A stretch of DNA of 64,000 nt from an uncultured Clostridia bacterium (GTDB lineage Bacteria; Bacillota; Clostridia; UBA1381). The translations under genes and the position numbers were made by a program. Positions 1 through 8,612 of the stretch are shown here, one piece after another (position 1 is the first letter of the stretch; the number at the start of each line of letters is the position of its first letter). The DNA is taken from contig CAKSIJ010000008.1 in the NCBI GenBank assembly GCA_934462715.1, positions 58,739 to 122,738 of the forward strand. The letters are read 5' to 3'. The notes under the pieces are model-generated. The model worked only from the letters and a program-made list of their open reading frames with translations. It had not been told where the DNA came from and searched no databases.

Positions 1-1079
1 ATTTTTATCTCGTCCGGTATGATTGAAGCAAGTGCAAATTCAGCAAGGTCTATATCTATTTCCTTGTGTGATATTCCGGCATAGGCAATCATTTTTGAAA
101 GTGCGCCCTCAAGCTCTCTGACATTTGAATTGATTCTTTCCGCTATGTACTCGTATACCTCGCTTTTTAAGTTTATATTGAGGCTTTCGGCTTTTTTTCT
201 TAAAATTGCAACTCTTGTTTCGTAATCCGGTAATACTACGTCTATGGCAAGTCCCCATTCAAAGCGTGTTCTGAGTCTTTCTTCGAGAGTTATAAGATCC
301 TTGGGCTTGCGGTCGCTTGTCAGAACGATTTGCTTGTTTTTCATATGGAGATCGTTAAAGGTATGGAAAAATTCCTCCTGTGTTCCGTCCCTGCCCTCTA
401 TAAACTGAACGTCGTCGACAAGCAGCATATCCACATCACGGTAACGCTGTCTGAAAACCTCCATCTTTTTTTCTTTAAGGCAGTTAACCATATCGTTTGT
501 AAACTGCTCGCTGGTAACGTACAAAACGCACATATTGGGATTGCGCTTCAATACCTCGTTTCCTATAGCCTGCATAAGGTGAGTTTTCCCAAGACCGCTT
601 TTACCGTAGAGAAAAAGAGGGTTATTGTTCTGCGCCGGGAAATTAACTACGTTTTCAGCCGCCGCAAAAGCGTATGAGTTGGAATTTCCTACGACAAAAT
701 TCTCAAACGTGTATCTCGGATTCAGATTTGCGGAATTAAGATTTATGCGTTCTTCCTTTTCGCCAACCTCTGTATGAGTATGAACGGGTTGGTTTTTTTC
801 CGGTTGCTTTTCAGGCTGTTTGAGATTTTTTCCATCGGAAATTATGACCTTAACCGTAACAGGCTCAGCCGTAACCCTTGCAATGGCGGATTCGATTATC
901 CTTTTGTATCTTATTTCTATCATATTTTTACGCGTCGGCAGTGCCACGCCTATTGTAAATACAGAATCTTCGTATGAAACAGCGAAAGCGTCTTTTAAAT
1001 ATGTATTGTAAACCACTTCGGAATTAATGTCCGAAAGGATATAGCTTTGAGCGTGCTTCCATACATCATTTATATCCAT
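1..1079 (-). CDS. dnaA: Chromosomal replication initiator DnaA (5' part, cut by window edge)
   Basis: DnaA binds DnaA boxes and melts the origin to start chromosome replication. About 359 N-terminal residues are visible: domain I begins MDINDVWKHAQ, followed by a short Gln/Glu/Lys-rich linker (about residues 92-110) and the AAA+ domain III with Walker A GKSGLGKT and Walker B LLVDDVQF. The C-terminal DNA-binding domain IV lies beyond position 1. The ATG at 1077-1079 is preceded on the minus strand by a GGAGG-type ribosome site. A TTGAAA/TATAAT promoter sits 50-78 bp upstream. The gene reads leftwards, away from the parAB/serS block. The short gap upstream of it (1080-1189) contains no DnaA boxes, unlike the gap at 11.6-12.07 kb. 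Confidence 0.97.
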   Translation of the reverse strand, partial: MDINDVWKHAQSYILSDINSEVVYNTYLKDAFAVSYEDSVFTIGVALPTRKNMIEIRYKRIIESAIARVTAEPVTVKVIISDGKNLKQPEKQPEKNQPVHTHTEVGEKEERINLNSANLNPRYTFENFVVGNSNSYAFAAAENVVNFPAQNNNPLFLYGKSGLGKTHLMQAIGNEVLKRNPNMCVLYVTSEQFTNDMVNCLKEKKMEVFRQRYRDVDMLLVDDVQFIEGRDGTQEEFFHTFNDLHMKNKQIVLTSDRKPKDLITLEERLRTRFEWGLAIDVVLPDYETRVAILRKKAESLNINLKSEVYEYIAERINSNVRELEGALSKMIAYAGISHKEIDIDLAEFALASIIPDEIK

Positions 1080-1128
1080 TATTTGTATTTCCTCCCTGTG
1101 TTGTAAGGTAAAATTACATCATTCTTAT

Positions 1129-1157
1129 ATTATACCATATTTTTAAAAAAATTTCAA
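1129..1157 (-). promoter_or_regulatory. SigA-type promoter of dnaA
   Basis: On the minus strand TTGAAA (1157-1152), a 17-nt spacer and TATAAT (1134-1129) are read towards dnaA. Confidence 0.75.
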
Positions 1158-1189
1158 TTGTAATAGTGTTTAAAAAAATAATTACAGCT

Positions 1190-1840
1190 TTATGAAAAAA
1201 TAATAGGATTACCGAGTTTTTCAATAAGCTCATGTGCGGAGAACAGCTTTGAACGCAAAAAATCTCTTGTCCAGTGAGTGTCTGAACCTATGCTTACCGT
1301 TATTCCGCTTTCGCTTACAAGTTTCTGCTTTTCCCTGTTTGTGATAAAGTCATAATAATATGTATAATTTCCCGAGGTGTTAAGCTCCCAGAAAAGGTTG
1401 TTTTTTTTCATAAAATCAAATATGTCAAGCCCATACCTTTTTTGAAGAGAAAATATATCGGTGTGGGCAAGTCCTTTGGGAATTGTGAAAAGCGCACACC
1501 ACTGCTCAAACTCATATAAATCCATTCCTTTCGGGGTGTCAAGACTTTCAAACAGGCAGTAGTCGAGCTTGTTTGCGTCGCCGATGATGAGATCGTCGGG
1601 ATACGGTCTTGTCCCGATTTCAAGTCCGCATTTAATATTGATTTTTCCTTTATATGCTTGTTTTAAAGCATTAATCTCCGATATGTATTCTCTCAGCCGT
1701 CCTCTTACCGAAAACTGGTGATCGCTGATTCCTATAACCGATATTGAATTGGCTATTGCGTTGTTAATTATTTCGGCGCAGGTATTGCTTCCGTCATAGC
1801 TGTATAGAGTGTGGTTGTGCAAATCTGTAATTTTCATCAT
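1190..1840 (-). CDS. PHP-domain phosphoesterase
   Basis: A 216-residue protein of the PHP superfamily (histidinol-phosphatase/polymerase-associated metal phosphoesterases). Metal-binding motifs run in the usual order: DLHNHT near the N-terminus, SDH at about residue 41, a Glu in GLEIGT, a His in AHTD at about residue 121, and a C-terminal GSDTHW. The size and motif set fit a stand-alone hydrolase, not a DNA polymerase accessory domain. The substrate cannot be read from the sequence. The start follows GGAGAAAT and could be either of two adjacent ATGs. It lies between dnaA, in the same orientation, and the divergent galE, with its own upstream AT-rich region. Confidence 0.8.
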   Translation of the reverse strand: MMKITDLHNHTLYSYDGSNTCAEIINNAIANSISVIGISDHQFSVRGRLREYISEINALKQAYKGKINIKCGLEIGTRPYPDDLIIGDANKLDYCLFESLDTPKGMDLYEFEQWCALFTIPKGLAHTDIFSLQKRYGLDIFDFMKKNNLFWELNTSGNYTYYYDFITNREKQKLVSESGITVSIGSDTHWTRDFLRSKLFSAHELIEKLGNPIIFS

Positions 1841-1908
1841 ATTTCTCCGTTAAAATATCAATATTATTATTATTTTATCACATATTTAAAAAAAATACAA
1901 TTAGTATA

Positions 1909-1937
1909 TTGAAATTTTTTCGAGATTGGTATATAAT
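1909..1937 (+). promoter_or_regulatory. SigA-type promoter of galE
   Basis: TTGAAA (1909-1914), 17-nt spacer, TATAAT (1932-1937), about 95 bp upstream of the chosen galE start. Confidence 0.75.
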
Positions 1938-2033
1938 TAACATATAGTTGTGACATACAATAAAAAATATGTCATAATATGGAATTATAGTTGGCAAAGA
2001 GTTGTGCTTGGCACGGAAAGGAATGGTAAAACA

Positions 2034-3047
2034 ATGAAAATTTTAGTTACCGGCGGAGCCGGATATATAGGAAGTCATACCTGTATTCAGCTTTTAAATT
2101 CCGGATATGAAATTGCAGTTTTGGATAATCTTTGCAATTCATGCGAAAAAAGTCTTGACGTTGTGAAAAAGATAACGGGAAAAGATTTTGATTTCTACAA
2201 TGTGGATTTATTGGACTATGATAAGGTCAATAAAATTTTTGACGAGAATAAATTTGACGCGGTAATTCATTTTGCCGGACTTAAGGCTGTCGGAGAATCA
2301 ACGCAGATTCCTATCAGATATTATCATAACAATATAACGGGTACTTTAAATCTTGTTGACATTATGGAAAAGCATGATGTGTTCAATCTTGTATTCTCAT
2401 CGTCCGCAACCGTTTACGGTATGCCGAAAACAGTGCCGATCAAGGAGGATTTCCCGCTTTCGACAACCAACCCATACGGCTCTACAAAGCTTATGATAGA
2501 GAATATTTTGCAGGACGTTTATAAGGCGAACAATAAATGGTCTGTTACGCTTTTAAGATACTTTAATCCTATCGGTGCGGATAAGGGCGGAGATATGGGC
2601 GAAGATCCTAAGGGAATACCCAACAATCTTCTTCCCTACATTGCACAGGTTGCGGTAGGCAGACTTGAAAAGGTTCATGTATACGGAAATGACTACAACA
2701 CACCGGACGGAACGGGTGTAAGAGATTATATTCATGTAGTTGACCTTGCGATAGGACACGTTAAGGCAATAGAAAAGAAAACAAATTGCTCCGGAGTTCA
2801 TATCTATAATCTCGGAACGGGAAACGGTTATTCGGTGCTTGACGTATTGCACGCATTTGAAAAGGCTTGCGGCAAGAAGCTTCCGTATCAGATCGACCCA
2901 AGACGTCCGGGTGATATAGCGGAGTGTTATGCCGATGCTACAAAGGCTAAAAACGAGCTTGACTGGGTTGCCGAAAGAGGAATAGACGAAATGTGCGAGG
3001 ACAGCTGGAGATGGCAGAGCAAGCACCCCAACGGCTTTAACGAATAA
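2034..3047 (+). CDS. galE: UDP-glucose 4-epimerase
   Basis: GalE interconverts UDP-glucose and UDP-galactose in the Leloir pathway and supplies sugar nucleotides for envelope glycans. The 337-residue product has the normal family length. It carries the Rossmann motif GGAGYIGS (residues 7-14), a Ser-Ala-Thr segment (SSSATVYG) and the catalytic Tyr-x-x-x-Lys in NPYGSTKLM. A longer upstream frame exists, but the ATG at 2034 fits both the family N-terminus (MKILVTGGAG) and the ribosome site GGAAAGGAATGG. An upstream ATG inside that site opens a five-codon frame ending at TGA that overlaps the start. A small GTGC/GCAC hairpin precedes the ribosome site. A strong terminator follows at 3077. Confidence 0.96.
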   Translation: MKILVTGGAGYIGSHTCIQLLNSGYEIAVLDNLCNSCEKSLDVVKKITGKDFDFYNVDLLDYDKVNKIFDENKFDAVIHFAGLKAVGESTQIPIRYYHNNITGTLNLVDIMEKHDVFNLVFSSSATVYGMPKTVPIKEDFPLSTTNPYGSTKLMIENILQDVYKANNKWSVTLLRYFNPIGADKGGDMGEDPKGIPNNLLPYIAQVAVGRLEKVHVYGNDYNTPDGTGVRDYIHVVDLAIGHVKAIEKKTNCSGVHIYNLGTGNGYSVLDVLHAFEKACGKKLPYQIDPRRPGDIAECYADATKAKNELDWVAERGIDEMCEDSWRWQSKHPNGFNE

Positions 3048-3076
3048 TCGGGCGTCGGCTTGATTTGTATATGAGA

Positions 3077-3107
3077 ATACGGCTGTTTTCGGACAGCCGT
3101 ATTTTTT
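3077..3107 (+). terminator. Rho-independent terminator of galE
   Basis: ATACGGCTGT and ACAGCCGTAT form a 10-bp stem around TTTCGG, followed by a run of six T. The leftward germination operon ends at its edge, so it may act from both sides. Confidence 0.85.
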
Positions 3108-3261
3108 AAAGGCTTATTATAAGACCTGCGGCGGTACAAAGAATAAGAAATATTACCGATAATGCGCCTGCTATGTTTTTGTTCTTTATACACCAGACGG
3201 AAAAGCTTGCGCTTCTCACTATACATATAAGAGTGACCAATATAATGAAAAGATTAATCAT
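3106..3261 (-). CDS. Small two-helix membrane protein at the end of the ger operon
   Basis: A 51-residue open frame starting MINLFIILVTL, 14 bp downstream of the gerAC stop, with its own AAAGGGAC ribosome site. Two hydrophobic stretches (about residues 2-14 and 31-50) are separated by a short basic loop (KNKNIAG), so the product should be a small integral membrane protein. Its position as last gene of a gerAA-AB-AC operon matches the small D-type accessory genes known from some Bacillus germinant receptor operons, which modulate receptor function. That parallel is inferred from position and shape, not from sequence identity. The stop codon abuts the galE terminator. Confidence 0.6.
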   Translation of the reverse strand: MINLFIILVTLICIVRSASFSVWCIKNKNIAGALSVIFLILCTAAGLIISL

Positions 3262-3275
3262 TTGTGTCCCTTTCT

Positions 3276-4616
3276 TTAATTGCTTATTTTACTTGCCTTA
3301 TTGCTTTTGATTATAAGTCCTGTTTTTCTTATCTCAAAATTTACCTTTACGTCAAATTCGGAATCCTTGTATTTTTCATTCCATCTGTAATTATCGAAAT
3401 TATCGTAAGTAAAAAAGAATTTTTTTGCGAAAACTCCGAACCCTACTATATCCGAATCAAATTCATCGGTTGTTTTTCTTAAAAATTTGATTATCGACTG
3501 CTGTATATAATGAGATGTTTCTTCTTCAAATTCATTTATATTTTTTTCAACATGGAAGTCATTCGGAACAGAGGTAAAATCTCCCTCAAGCGTCAAAATG
3601 ATTTCTATTTTGGGATTTTCGCTGTCCGGATTAATTCTGTAAATCGGCATTTGCTGCTGTTCTATATTTACCGTTATCGGCGTTTCGGGTGATGAGGAGG
3701 AATAAATAACCGCATAACCGCCTTTGTAGTTCCCTGTGACTAAGTTGTAAAGCTCACATTCTATGTTTGAAAGCTCGCCTATCATTTTGTCTTTTTTGAA
3801 AACTGCGGCGCCTATAGCTTCGCTTGGGTTAGCCTTTTCTATATCCAATTCTCCTGCTATATATTCTTTCATATTAAATTCAAACCCCTCCTTATTTACG
3901 GGTATTTCCTTTCTTTTTATTTGATTTTCCTTGTTCTGTGATTCTTCCTGCGCTTCACCTCCGCCGATTTCTGAACCTTGCCCCGAGGATTCTTCAACCT
4001 TATTTGTTTCGGCTTTTCCAACCATGGGAAGCAGACTCTGGCGTATATCGGATTTCATGTTGGAGTACAGATTTTTTGCGTCATTCTTGGGAAAGTATGA
4101 TGCTTTCGGATTTTCAAATATCAATTCGTAATATTTAACCGGATTGATTTCAATTACCGGATTAAGCGATTCCAGATATTCCTTTGCAGAACCGTTTGAA
4201 ATGCATACATAAACATTCGGTCTTATATCGCTGCTTCTGCCTATATAATCAATAAGCGGAGTTATACTGTTTTTTGCTATTTCATCTGAAATTACAATGA
4301 TTTTAGTGTGTGAAAGGGTAAAGGTTTTGCTTATTACATGATTTCCAAGGTTTATGGCTGTATACATTGACGGTGCGTCAACGTTTACTATGCTTACCGT
4401 ATTCTTTCCGCTTCCACCCTCCTCGCTTGCTCCTCCGCTTATATGCGAGGGTCTTGCAAATTGAATGGTATAGTTATATATTCCGTCGTCCGAACCCCTG
4501 TCAATGCCGATAGATACGATATATGCGTAGTCATTGGGTTCCTTATAATCATAACATGATGATAATAAAGGGACAGTAAAAATAATTATAAACAAAGCTG
4601 CGGTTATTCTTTTCAT
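3276..4616 (-). CDS. gerAC: Spore germination lipoprotein, GerAC family
   Basis: The C subunit of a GerA-type germinant receptor is a lipoprotein held on the outer face of the spore inner membrane. The 446-residue product starts with a signal peptide ending in a lipobox (LLSSC, Cys at residue 21), followed by the family's opening motif DYAYIVSIGIDRG. A low-complexity insert rich in Glu, Gly and Lys (about residues 200-240) is unusual but in frame. It is the third gene of a leftward operon after gerAA and gerAB, 29 bp from gerAB. Expression in the forespore is expected for the family; no sporulation promoter was identified with confidence. Confidence 0.92.
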   Translation of the reverse strand: MKRITAALFIIIFTVPLLSSCYDYKEPNDYAYIVSIGIDRGSDDGIYNYTIQFARPSHISGGASEEGGSGKNTVSIVNVDAPSMYTAINLGNHVISKTFTLSHTKIIVISDEIAKNSITPLIDYIGRSSDIRPNVYVCISNGSAKEYLESLNPVIEINPVKYYELIFENPKASYFPKNDAKNLYSNMKSDIRQSLLPMVGKAETNKVEESSGQGSEIGGGEAQEESQNKENQIKRKEIPVNKEGFEFNMKEYIAGELDIEKANPSEAIGAAVFKKDKMIGELSNIECELYNLVTGNYKGGYAVIYSSSSPETPITVNIEQQQMPIYRINPDSENPKIEIILTLEGDFTSVPNDFHVEKNINEFEEETSHYIQQSIIKFLRKTTDEFDSDIVGFGVFAKKFFFTYDNFDNYRWNEKYKDSEFDVKVNFEIRKTGLIIKSNKASKISN

Positions 4617-4645
4617 TTGATCACTTCAGCCTTTCAATATAGTAT

Positions 4646-5758
4646 TTATTTTGATTTATAATCCGGTTTCTTATTATTTATTATATGCTCTTTTATTCTT
4701 ACTGACAGCGCAATTATACCCGGCAAAAATATGCAAAGCGGAATTGTGGCTATGGATATTATATTTCCCGTGTTTGAAAGCTGCACGGTGGAGGACGGCA
4801 GATATGAGAGTGAGATTATTATTATTGTGAAAGGAAATATCAACTCCTTGTAGTATTTCAAATCAAATATTTCTTTCCATATATAGCAGATAACAAACAG
4901 ATAAAGCGAGGCGTAAAGCATTATGGCGATGGACCACACAAATTCAAAGAACGCTTCAAACCTTTGAAAAAAGTCGCCTATTTTTATAAGTCTTGAGATC
5001 TGATATATCGGCATCATAAAATCCTCCGAAGCCGGATATGTTAAAACCAGGTTGTAGATAAATACTATAAGAAATGATACAACCGAGCTGACAGTCAATG
5101 CTTTTATGCTTACTGATTTAACCTCGCTGTAGTTTCTGAAAAAGGGTATTAAAATAAAAAGTATAATGGTATCCGAAAATATTCCGAGCGAGCTTAAACC
5201 CGTGATAAATATATTATATGTCCCCTTTCCAAAAATAGGAAATATATTTGTTATATCGTAATCGGGTATTAAAAGCAGCAGAAGAAAAATGAAAACCGCT
5301 CCTGCTGCCGGAATAAATAAAGAACAGATTCTTGCAATTGAATATAGTCCCATATATGCACCGCAGGCTATCGCCATTCCGAGTGAAATCATCAGCAGCT
5401 TCATGGGAGTGTGTGGCAGAAGCACGGTTTTTATCGATTCCGGCAGTGCGCGTATTGTAACGGCAATATTGAAAATCAGAATAAAGCAAAGAAGTATGCC
5501 TATTATTTTTTTTAATACCTTGCCCCCTGCAAGCTCCGCTGCGTCCAGTATATTTATTGTGCTTGTTTTTTTATATAAAAACAGAGTCACGGAGAATACA
5601 ATCGCAAAAATGAGGGACACATAAATACACTGTATCCATGCTGCGTTACCCGAATTGTTTACCATATATCTCGGATAAGTGAAAAACATTTTTGTTGTAA
5701 TTATATTTACCAGTATATAAAATAATTCATTTTTTTGAATAATAGTTTTATCATTCAT
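4646..5758 (-). CDS. gerAB: Spore germination permease subunit, GerAB family
   Basis: The B subunit of a GerA-type receptor belongs to the APC transporter superfamily and carries the germinant-binding site. The 370-residue product is almost entirely hydrophobic, with about ten predicted membrane segments, and opens with the family feature MNDKTIIQKNELF...TKMFFTYPR. A TTG codon six codons upstream could extend it, but the ATG at 5758 has a better placed ribosome site (GGACGG, about 10 nt away). It sits between gerAA and gerAC in one leftward operon. Confidence 0.92.
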   Translation of the reverse strand: MNDKTIIQKNELFYILVNIITTKMFFTYPRYMVNNSGNAAWIQCIYVSLIFAIVFSVTLFLYKKTSTINILDAAELAGGKVLKKIIGILLCFILIFNIAVTIRALPESIKTVLLPHTPMKLLMISLGMAIACGAYMGLYSIARICSLFIPAAGAVFIFLLLLLIPDYDITNIFPIFGKGTYNIFITGLSSLGIFSDTIILFILIPFFRNYSEVKSVSIKALTVSSVVSFLIVFIYNLVLTYPASEDFMMPIYQISRLIKIGDFFQRFEAFFEFVWSIAIMLYASLYLFVICYIWKEIFDLKYYKELIFPFTIIIISLSYLPSSTVQLSNTGNIISIATIPLCIFLPGIIALSVRIKEHIINNKKPDYKSK

Positions 5759-5823
5759 ATATAATACACCGTCCAATTGATTATATGATATATTATAACC
5801 AAAATTTTGAAATTTAACCCTTT

Positions 5824-7446
5824 TTAGTTTTTTCTTTTAAACTTCCACTTCCTGCTTATTTTTGGCTCTTGTTTTTCTTTTAACGGAGAAAGATAATCCG
5901 GTCGGTTTTCGTTTTTCCAGACTGGGTTAACAAATATCGAATTGTTCATGTCATTATTTTTTCCGCCTGTTAACGGAGCAAGAAAAGGAACACCGAAGCT
6001 GTATTGACTTCCCAGGAACACTGCGTATATAAATATACCGATTGCAACCCCGTAAAAACCGAAAAGGGACGCAAAAAGTATAAATATAAGCCTTAATATT
6101 CTGTAGCTCCAGCCTAATGAGTAGTCCGGAGTAGCAAAAGAGCCTATACCGGTAATGGCAATGATTATAATCATTAAAGGACTGACGATTTTAGCGCTGA
6201 CCGCCGCCTGACCCAGTATAAGACCGCCGACTATGCCTAATGTAGATCCTATTGTTCCGGGCATTCTTATTCCTGCTTCGCGTATAAGTTCAAATGAAAA
6301 ATCCATTATAAGCATTTCAATTACACTCGGAAACGGTACATTTTCTCTTGCGGCGCTTATTGCGTATGCGAGAAATGTCGGTATCATTTCCTGGTGGTAC
6401 AGTGTTATTGCAAGATACATCGCCGGTAAAAGCATAGTTATCAGCATTGCTGCAAGTCTGATTCCTCTTGTCATGTTGGAATAAGGATATCGCATATATG
6501 CATCGGAAGCTGCGTGCATTAACTCAAAAGCGTTTGTTGGAAATATAAGCGCTTTCGGGCTTCCGTTCAAAATCAATGCAACTCTGCCCTCTGATAACAT
6601 TCTTGCTGTTCTGTCCGGACGCTCTGTTGCCAAAATTCTCGGTGTTATACAGTGTGTTTTTTCTTCAATCAGCATTGCCACTTCCTCTATGGCTATTACA
6701 TAGTCGGTTGTAATGCTGTCGATTCTTCTCCGAACTTCATTAATGAGCTCGGGATTTGCAATATTGTCAATGTACATTAAGACTCCGCGTGTTTTGCTTA
6801 TTTTGCCTATTTTTGTACCCTCGCATATCAAATGCTCTGTTTTGAGTATCTTTCTTATCAGCGCAGAGTTTGTACGAAGCATTTCCGAAAATGCCTCCTG
6901 AGGTCCGTAGAGAGATTGCTCGGTTTCAGGTTTTTCGATTCCCCTGTGTTCCCATTCTCTCACATCAAAAGAATAACACACGTCATGTCCGTCTATAAAT
7001 AAAGCACAATTGCCAAAATTTATATCGTCGAGTATGTCCTCATATTTTTTCAAGACCGCAGTTTGGTTATGGACAAGCACCTTTTTAAGTACCTTTGTAC
7101 CCTCTATATTATCGGAAAACTGTGGAATTTCAAGCAACGGGTTTATTATAGAAAGATTTATAAGGTTTGATGACACCATACCGTCATAAAATACCAAAAA
7201 TGCTTTTGTATTTTTAAATATTTCAATTTTTTTTATTACAACGTCATTGTTATCCGGAACAGAAAACTGTTTTTCTATAAACTCCAAGTTTTTATCGTAG
7301 CTTGAAGAAACATAAAGCACCTCGCTCGGGTGTTCGTTTCTGACATCATATTTTATTTTGTGATTTTTTTCTTTGAGAATAAAGTTATCATCTGTTGCCG
7401 GTGTATTAAAGATAAACATATTTTTAATTTTATTTTTAATATTCAT
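5824..7446 (-). CDS. gerAA: Spore germination protein, GerAA family
   Basis: The A subunit of a GerA-type receptor has a soluble N-terminal region of about 300 residues and a membrane domain. It oligomerises into a ligand-gated ion channel in the spore inner membrane. This 540-residue product shows the conserved segments TERPDRTARMLSEGRVAL, FPTNAFELMHAASD and the membrane segments that follow, including ENVPFPSVIEMLIMD and GSFATPDYSLGWSYR, then a basic C-terminal tail. The ATG at 7446 is chosen because GGAG lies about seven nt upstream; a TTG four codons earlier is the alternative. It is the first gene of gerAA-AB-AC-small protein, divergent from parAB. Confidence 0.93.
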   Translation of the reverse strand: MNIKNKIKNMFIFNTPATDDNFILKEKNHKIKYDVRNEHPSEVLYVSSSYDKNLEFIEKQFSVPDNNDVVIKKIEIFKNTKAFLVFYDGMVSSNLINLSIINPLLEIPQFSDNIEGTKVLKKVLVHNQTAVLKKYEDILDDINFGNCALFIDGHDVCYSFDVREWEHRGIEKPETEQSLYGPQEAFSEMLRTNSALIRKILKTEHLICEGTKIGKISKTRGVLMYIDNIANPELINEVRRRIDSITTDYVIAIEEVAMLIEEKTHCITPRILATERPDRTARMLSEGRVALILNGSPKALIFPTNAFELMHAASDAYMRYPYSNMTRGIRLAAMLITMLLPAMYLAITLYHQEMIPTFLAYAISAARENVPFPSVIEMLIMDFSFELIREAGIRMPGTIGSTLGIVGGLILGQAAVSAKIVSPLMIIIIAITGIGSFATPDYSLGWSYRILRLIFILFASLFGFYGVAIGIFIYAVFLGSQYSFGVPFLAPLTGGKNNDMNNSIFVNPVWKNENRPDYLSPLKEKQEPKISRKWKFKRKN

Positions 7447-7522
7447 ATTTTTCTCCAATTTTTCTGCATATTAAAATTTGTTATACAGTTTTAATATTGG
7501 CAATTTTTTATAATAATATACG

Positions 7523-7538
7523 TGTTTCACGTGAAACA
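7523..7538. promoter_or_regulatory. parS: parS centromere site 1 (perfect match)
   Basis: TGTTTCACGTGAAACA is a perfect 16-bp palindrome identical to the consensus parS bound by ParB/Spo0J. It lies 205 bp upstream of parA in the divergent gerAA-parA gap. Confidence 0.93.
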
Positions 7539-7595
7539 TAGATATTTGTTAAAAATATTTATTTCAAATTGTTAAATATATATAAATATTAAAAA

Positions 7596-7611
7596 TGTTT
7601 CATGTGAAACA
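7596..7611. promoter_or_regulatory. parS: parS centromere site 2 (one change)
   Basis: TGTTTCATGTGAAACA differs from the consensus at one central base. It abuts the -35 region of the likely parA promoter, so ParB bound here could damp parAB transcription (inference). Confidence 0.88.
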
Positions 7612-7639
7612 TTTACTTTTTTAAAAATTGTGGTATAAT
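7612..7639 (+). promoter_or_regulatory. Likely parA promoter
   Basis: TTTACT (7612-7617), a 16-nt spacer and a perfect TATAAT (7634-7639). The second parS touches its -35 element. Confidence 0.6.
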
Positions 7640-7742
7640 AGTAATTGTACATAAACAGTGTAAATAAAAATCAGATACTATAGATAATTGCAAATGTGAA
7701 TTTTGCAATCATTTAATCGGATACTGCGAAAGGAGGGATTGT

Positions 7743-8507
7743 ATGGGAAAAGTAATTGCTATAATTAATCAAAAAGGCGGAGTCGGAAAAACTACTACGG
7801 CTGTAAATCTTTCGGCTTGTCTTGCGTACAAGGGTAAAAATGTTCTTTTAATTGATTCGGACGCACAGGGAAACGCTACAAGCGGTCTTGGAATTAACAG
7901 AAACGATATAGAATTATCTGTTTATGATTGTTTGGTTGACGATTCGGTAACTCAAAAAGCAATTTTGAGGACAAAATATAAGAATTTGTCTGTTCTTCCT
8001 GCCGCACAGGAGTTGTCAGCTGCTGAAATTGAGCTTGGATACGAAGAAAAAAGAGAATTTTTTGTAAAAAAGGCTATATCTCATGTAAAAGATTTATATG
8101 ATTACATAATTATAGATTCACCGCCGGCTCTAGGATTGCTGACAATCAATATAATGACTGCAAGCAATACGGTTTTAATACCGATTCAATGCGAATATTA
8201 TGCGTTGGAGGGTCTGGCACAGCTGATAACCACAATAAAGAACATAAAAAAATCACTGAATAAAGCTTTGGATATTGAGGGAATACTTGCAACTATGTAT
8301 GACAAGAGAACAAATTTATCCGAACAGGTTTATAATGAGGTTAATAACCATTTTCCGGATAAAACTTATAAAACGGTTATACCGAGAAATGTTCGTCTTT
8401 CGGAAGCACCCAGCTTCGGAGAGCCTATTATTAAGTATGATATAACGTCGGTCGGCGCTGAAGCATATTTTTCTTTGGCAAGAGAAATTATAGAAAGAAA
8501 CAAATAA
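7743..8507 (+). CDS. parA: Chromosome partitioning ATPase ParA/Soj
   Basis: ParA/Soj is a deviant Walker A ATPase. It binds the nucleoid as an ATP dimer, moves ParB-parS complexes and, in Bacillus, also regulates DnaA. The 254-residue product has the deviant P-loop KGGVGKTT (residues 11-18), the Walker A' region DSDAQGNATSGLG and Walker B YIIIDSPPALG. Length and lack of an N-terminal helix-turn-helix match chromosomal Soj, not plasmid ParA. A strong site AAAGGAGGG precedes the ATG. It is followed by parB and preceded by two parS sites, the normal origin-proximal arrangement. Confidence 0.97.
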   Translation: MGKVIAIINQKGGVGKTTTAVNLSACLAYKGKNVLLIDSDAQGNATSGLGINRNDIELSVYDCLVDDSVTQKAILRTKYKNLSVLPAAQELSAAEIELGYEEKREFFVKKAISHVKDLYDYIIIDSPPALGLLTINIMTASNTVLIPIQCEYYALEGLAQLITTIKNIKKSLNKALDIEGILATMYDKRTNLSEQVYNEVNNHFPDKTYKTVIPRNVRLSEAPSFGEPIIKYDITSVGAEAYFSLAREIIERNK

Positions 8508-8582
8508 TAAATATCGTACATATATAATAGGAAAAAACTTTGTTATTGAAAATTCAAATATTGACCGAAAATTTTAAATAGA

Positions 8583-8607
8583 CTGCCGTCCGGCGGCAGA
8601 ATGGAGG
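8583..8607 (+). repeat. GC hairpin-Shine-Dalgarno element, parB
   Basis: CTGCCG and CGGCAG pair around TCCGG, and the ribosome site AATGGAGG follows at once. One member of the recurrent family described in the findings; here the upstream AT hairpin is missing. Confidence 0.75.
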
Positions 8608-8612
8608 TAAAT

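Noticed and set aside
330..677. Plus-strand frame of 115 codons inside dnaA
   Set aside because: Shadow of the dnaA coding strand; no family features.
1080..1189. Origin directly upstream of dnaA
   Set aside because: No DnaA boxes in this gap; it only holds the dnaA promoter.
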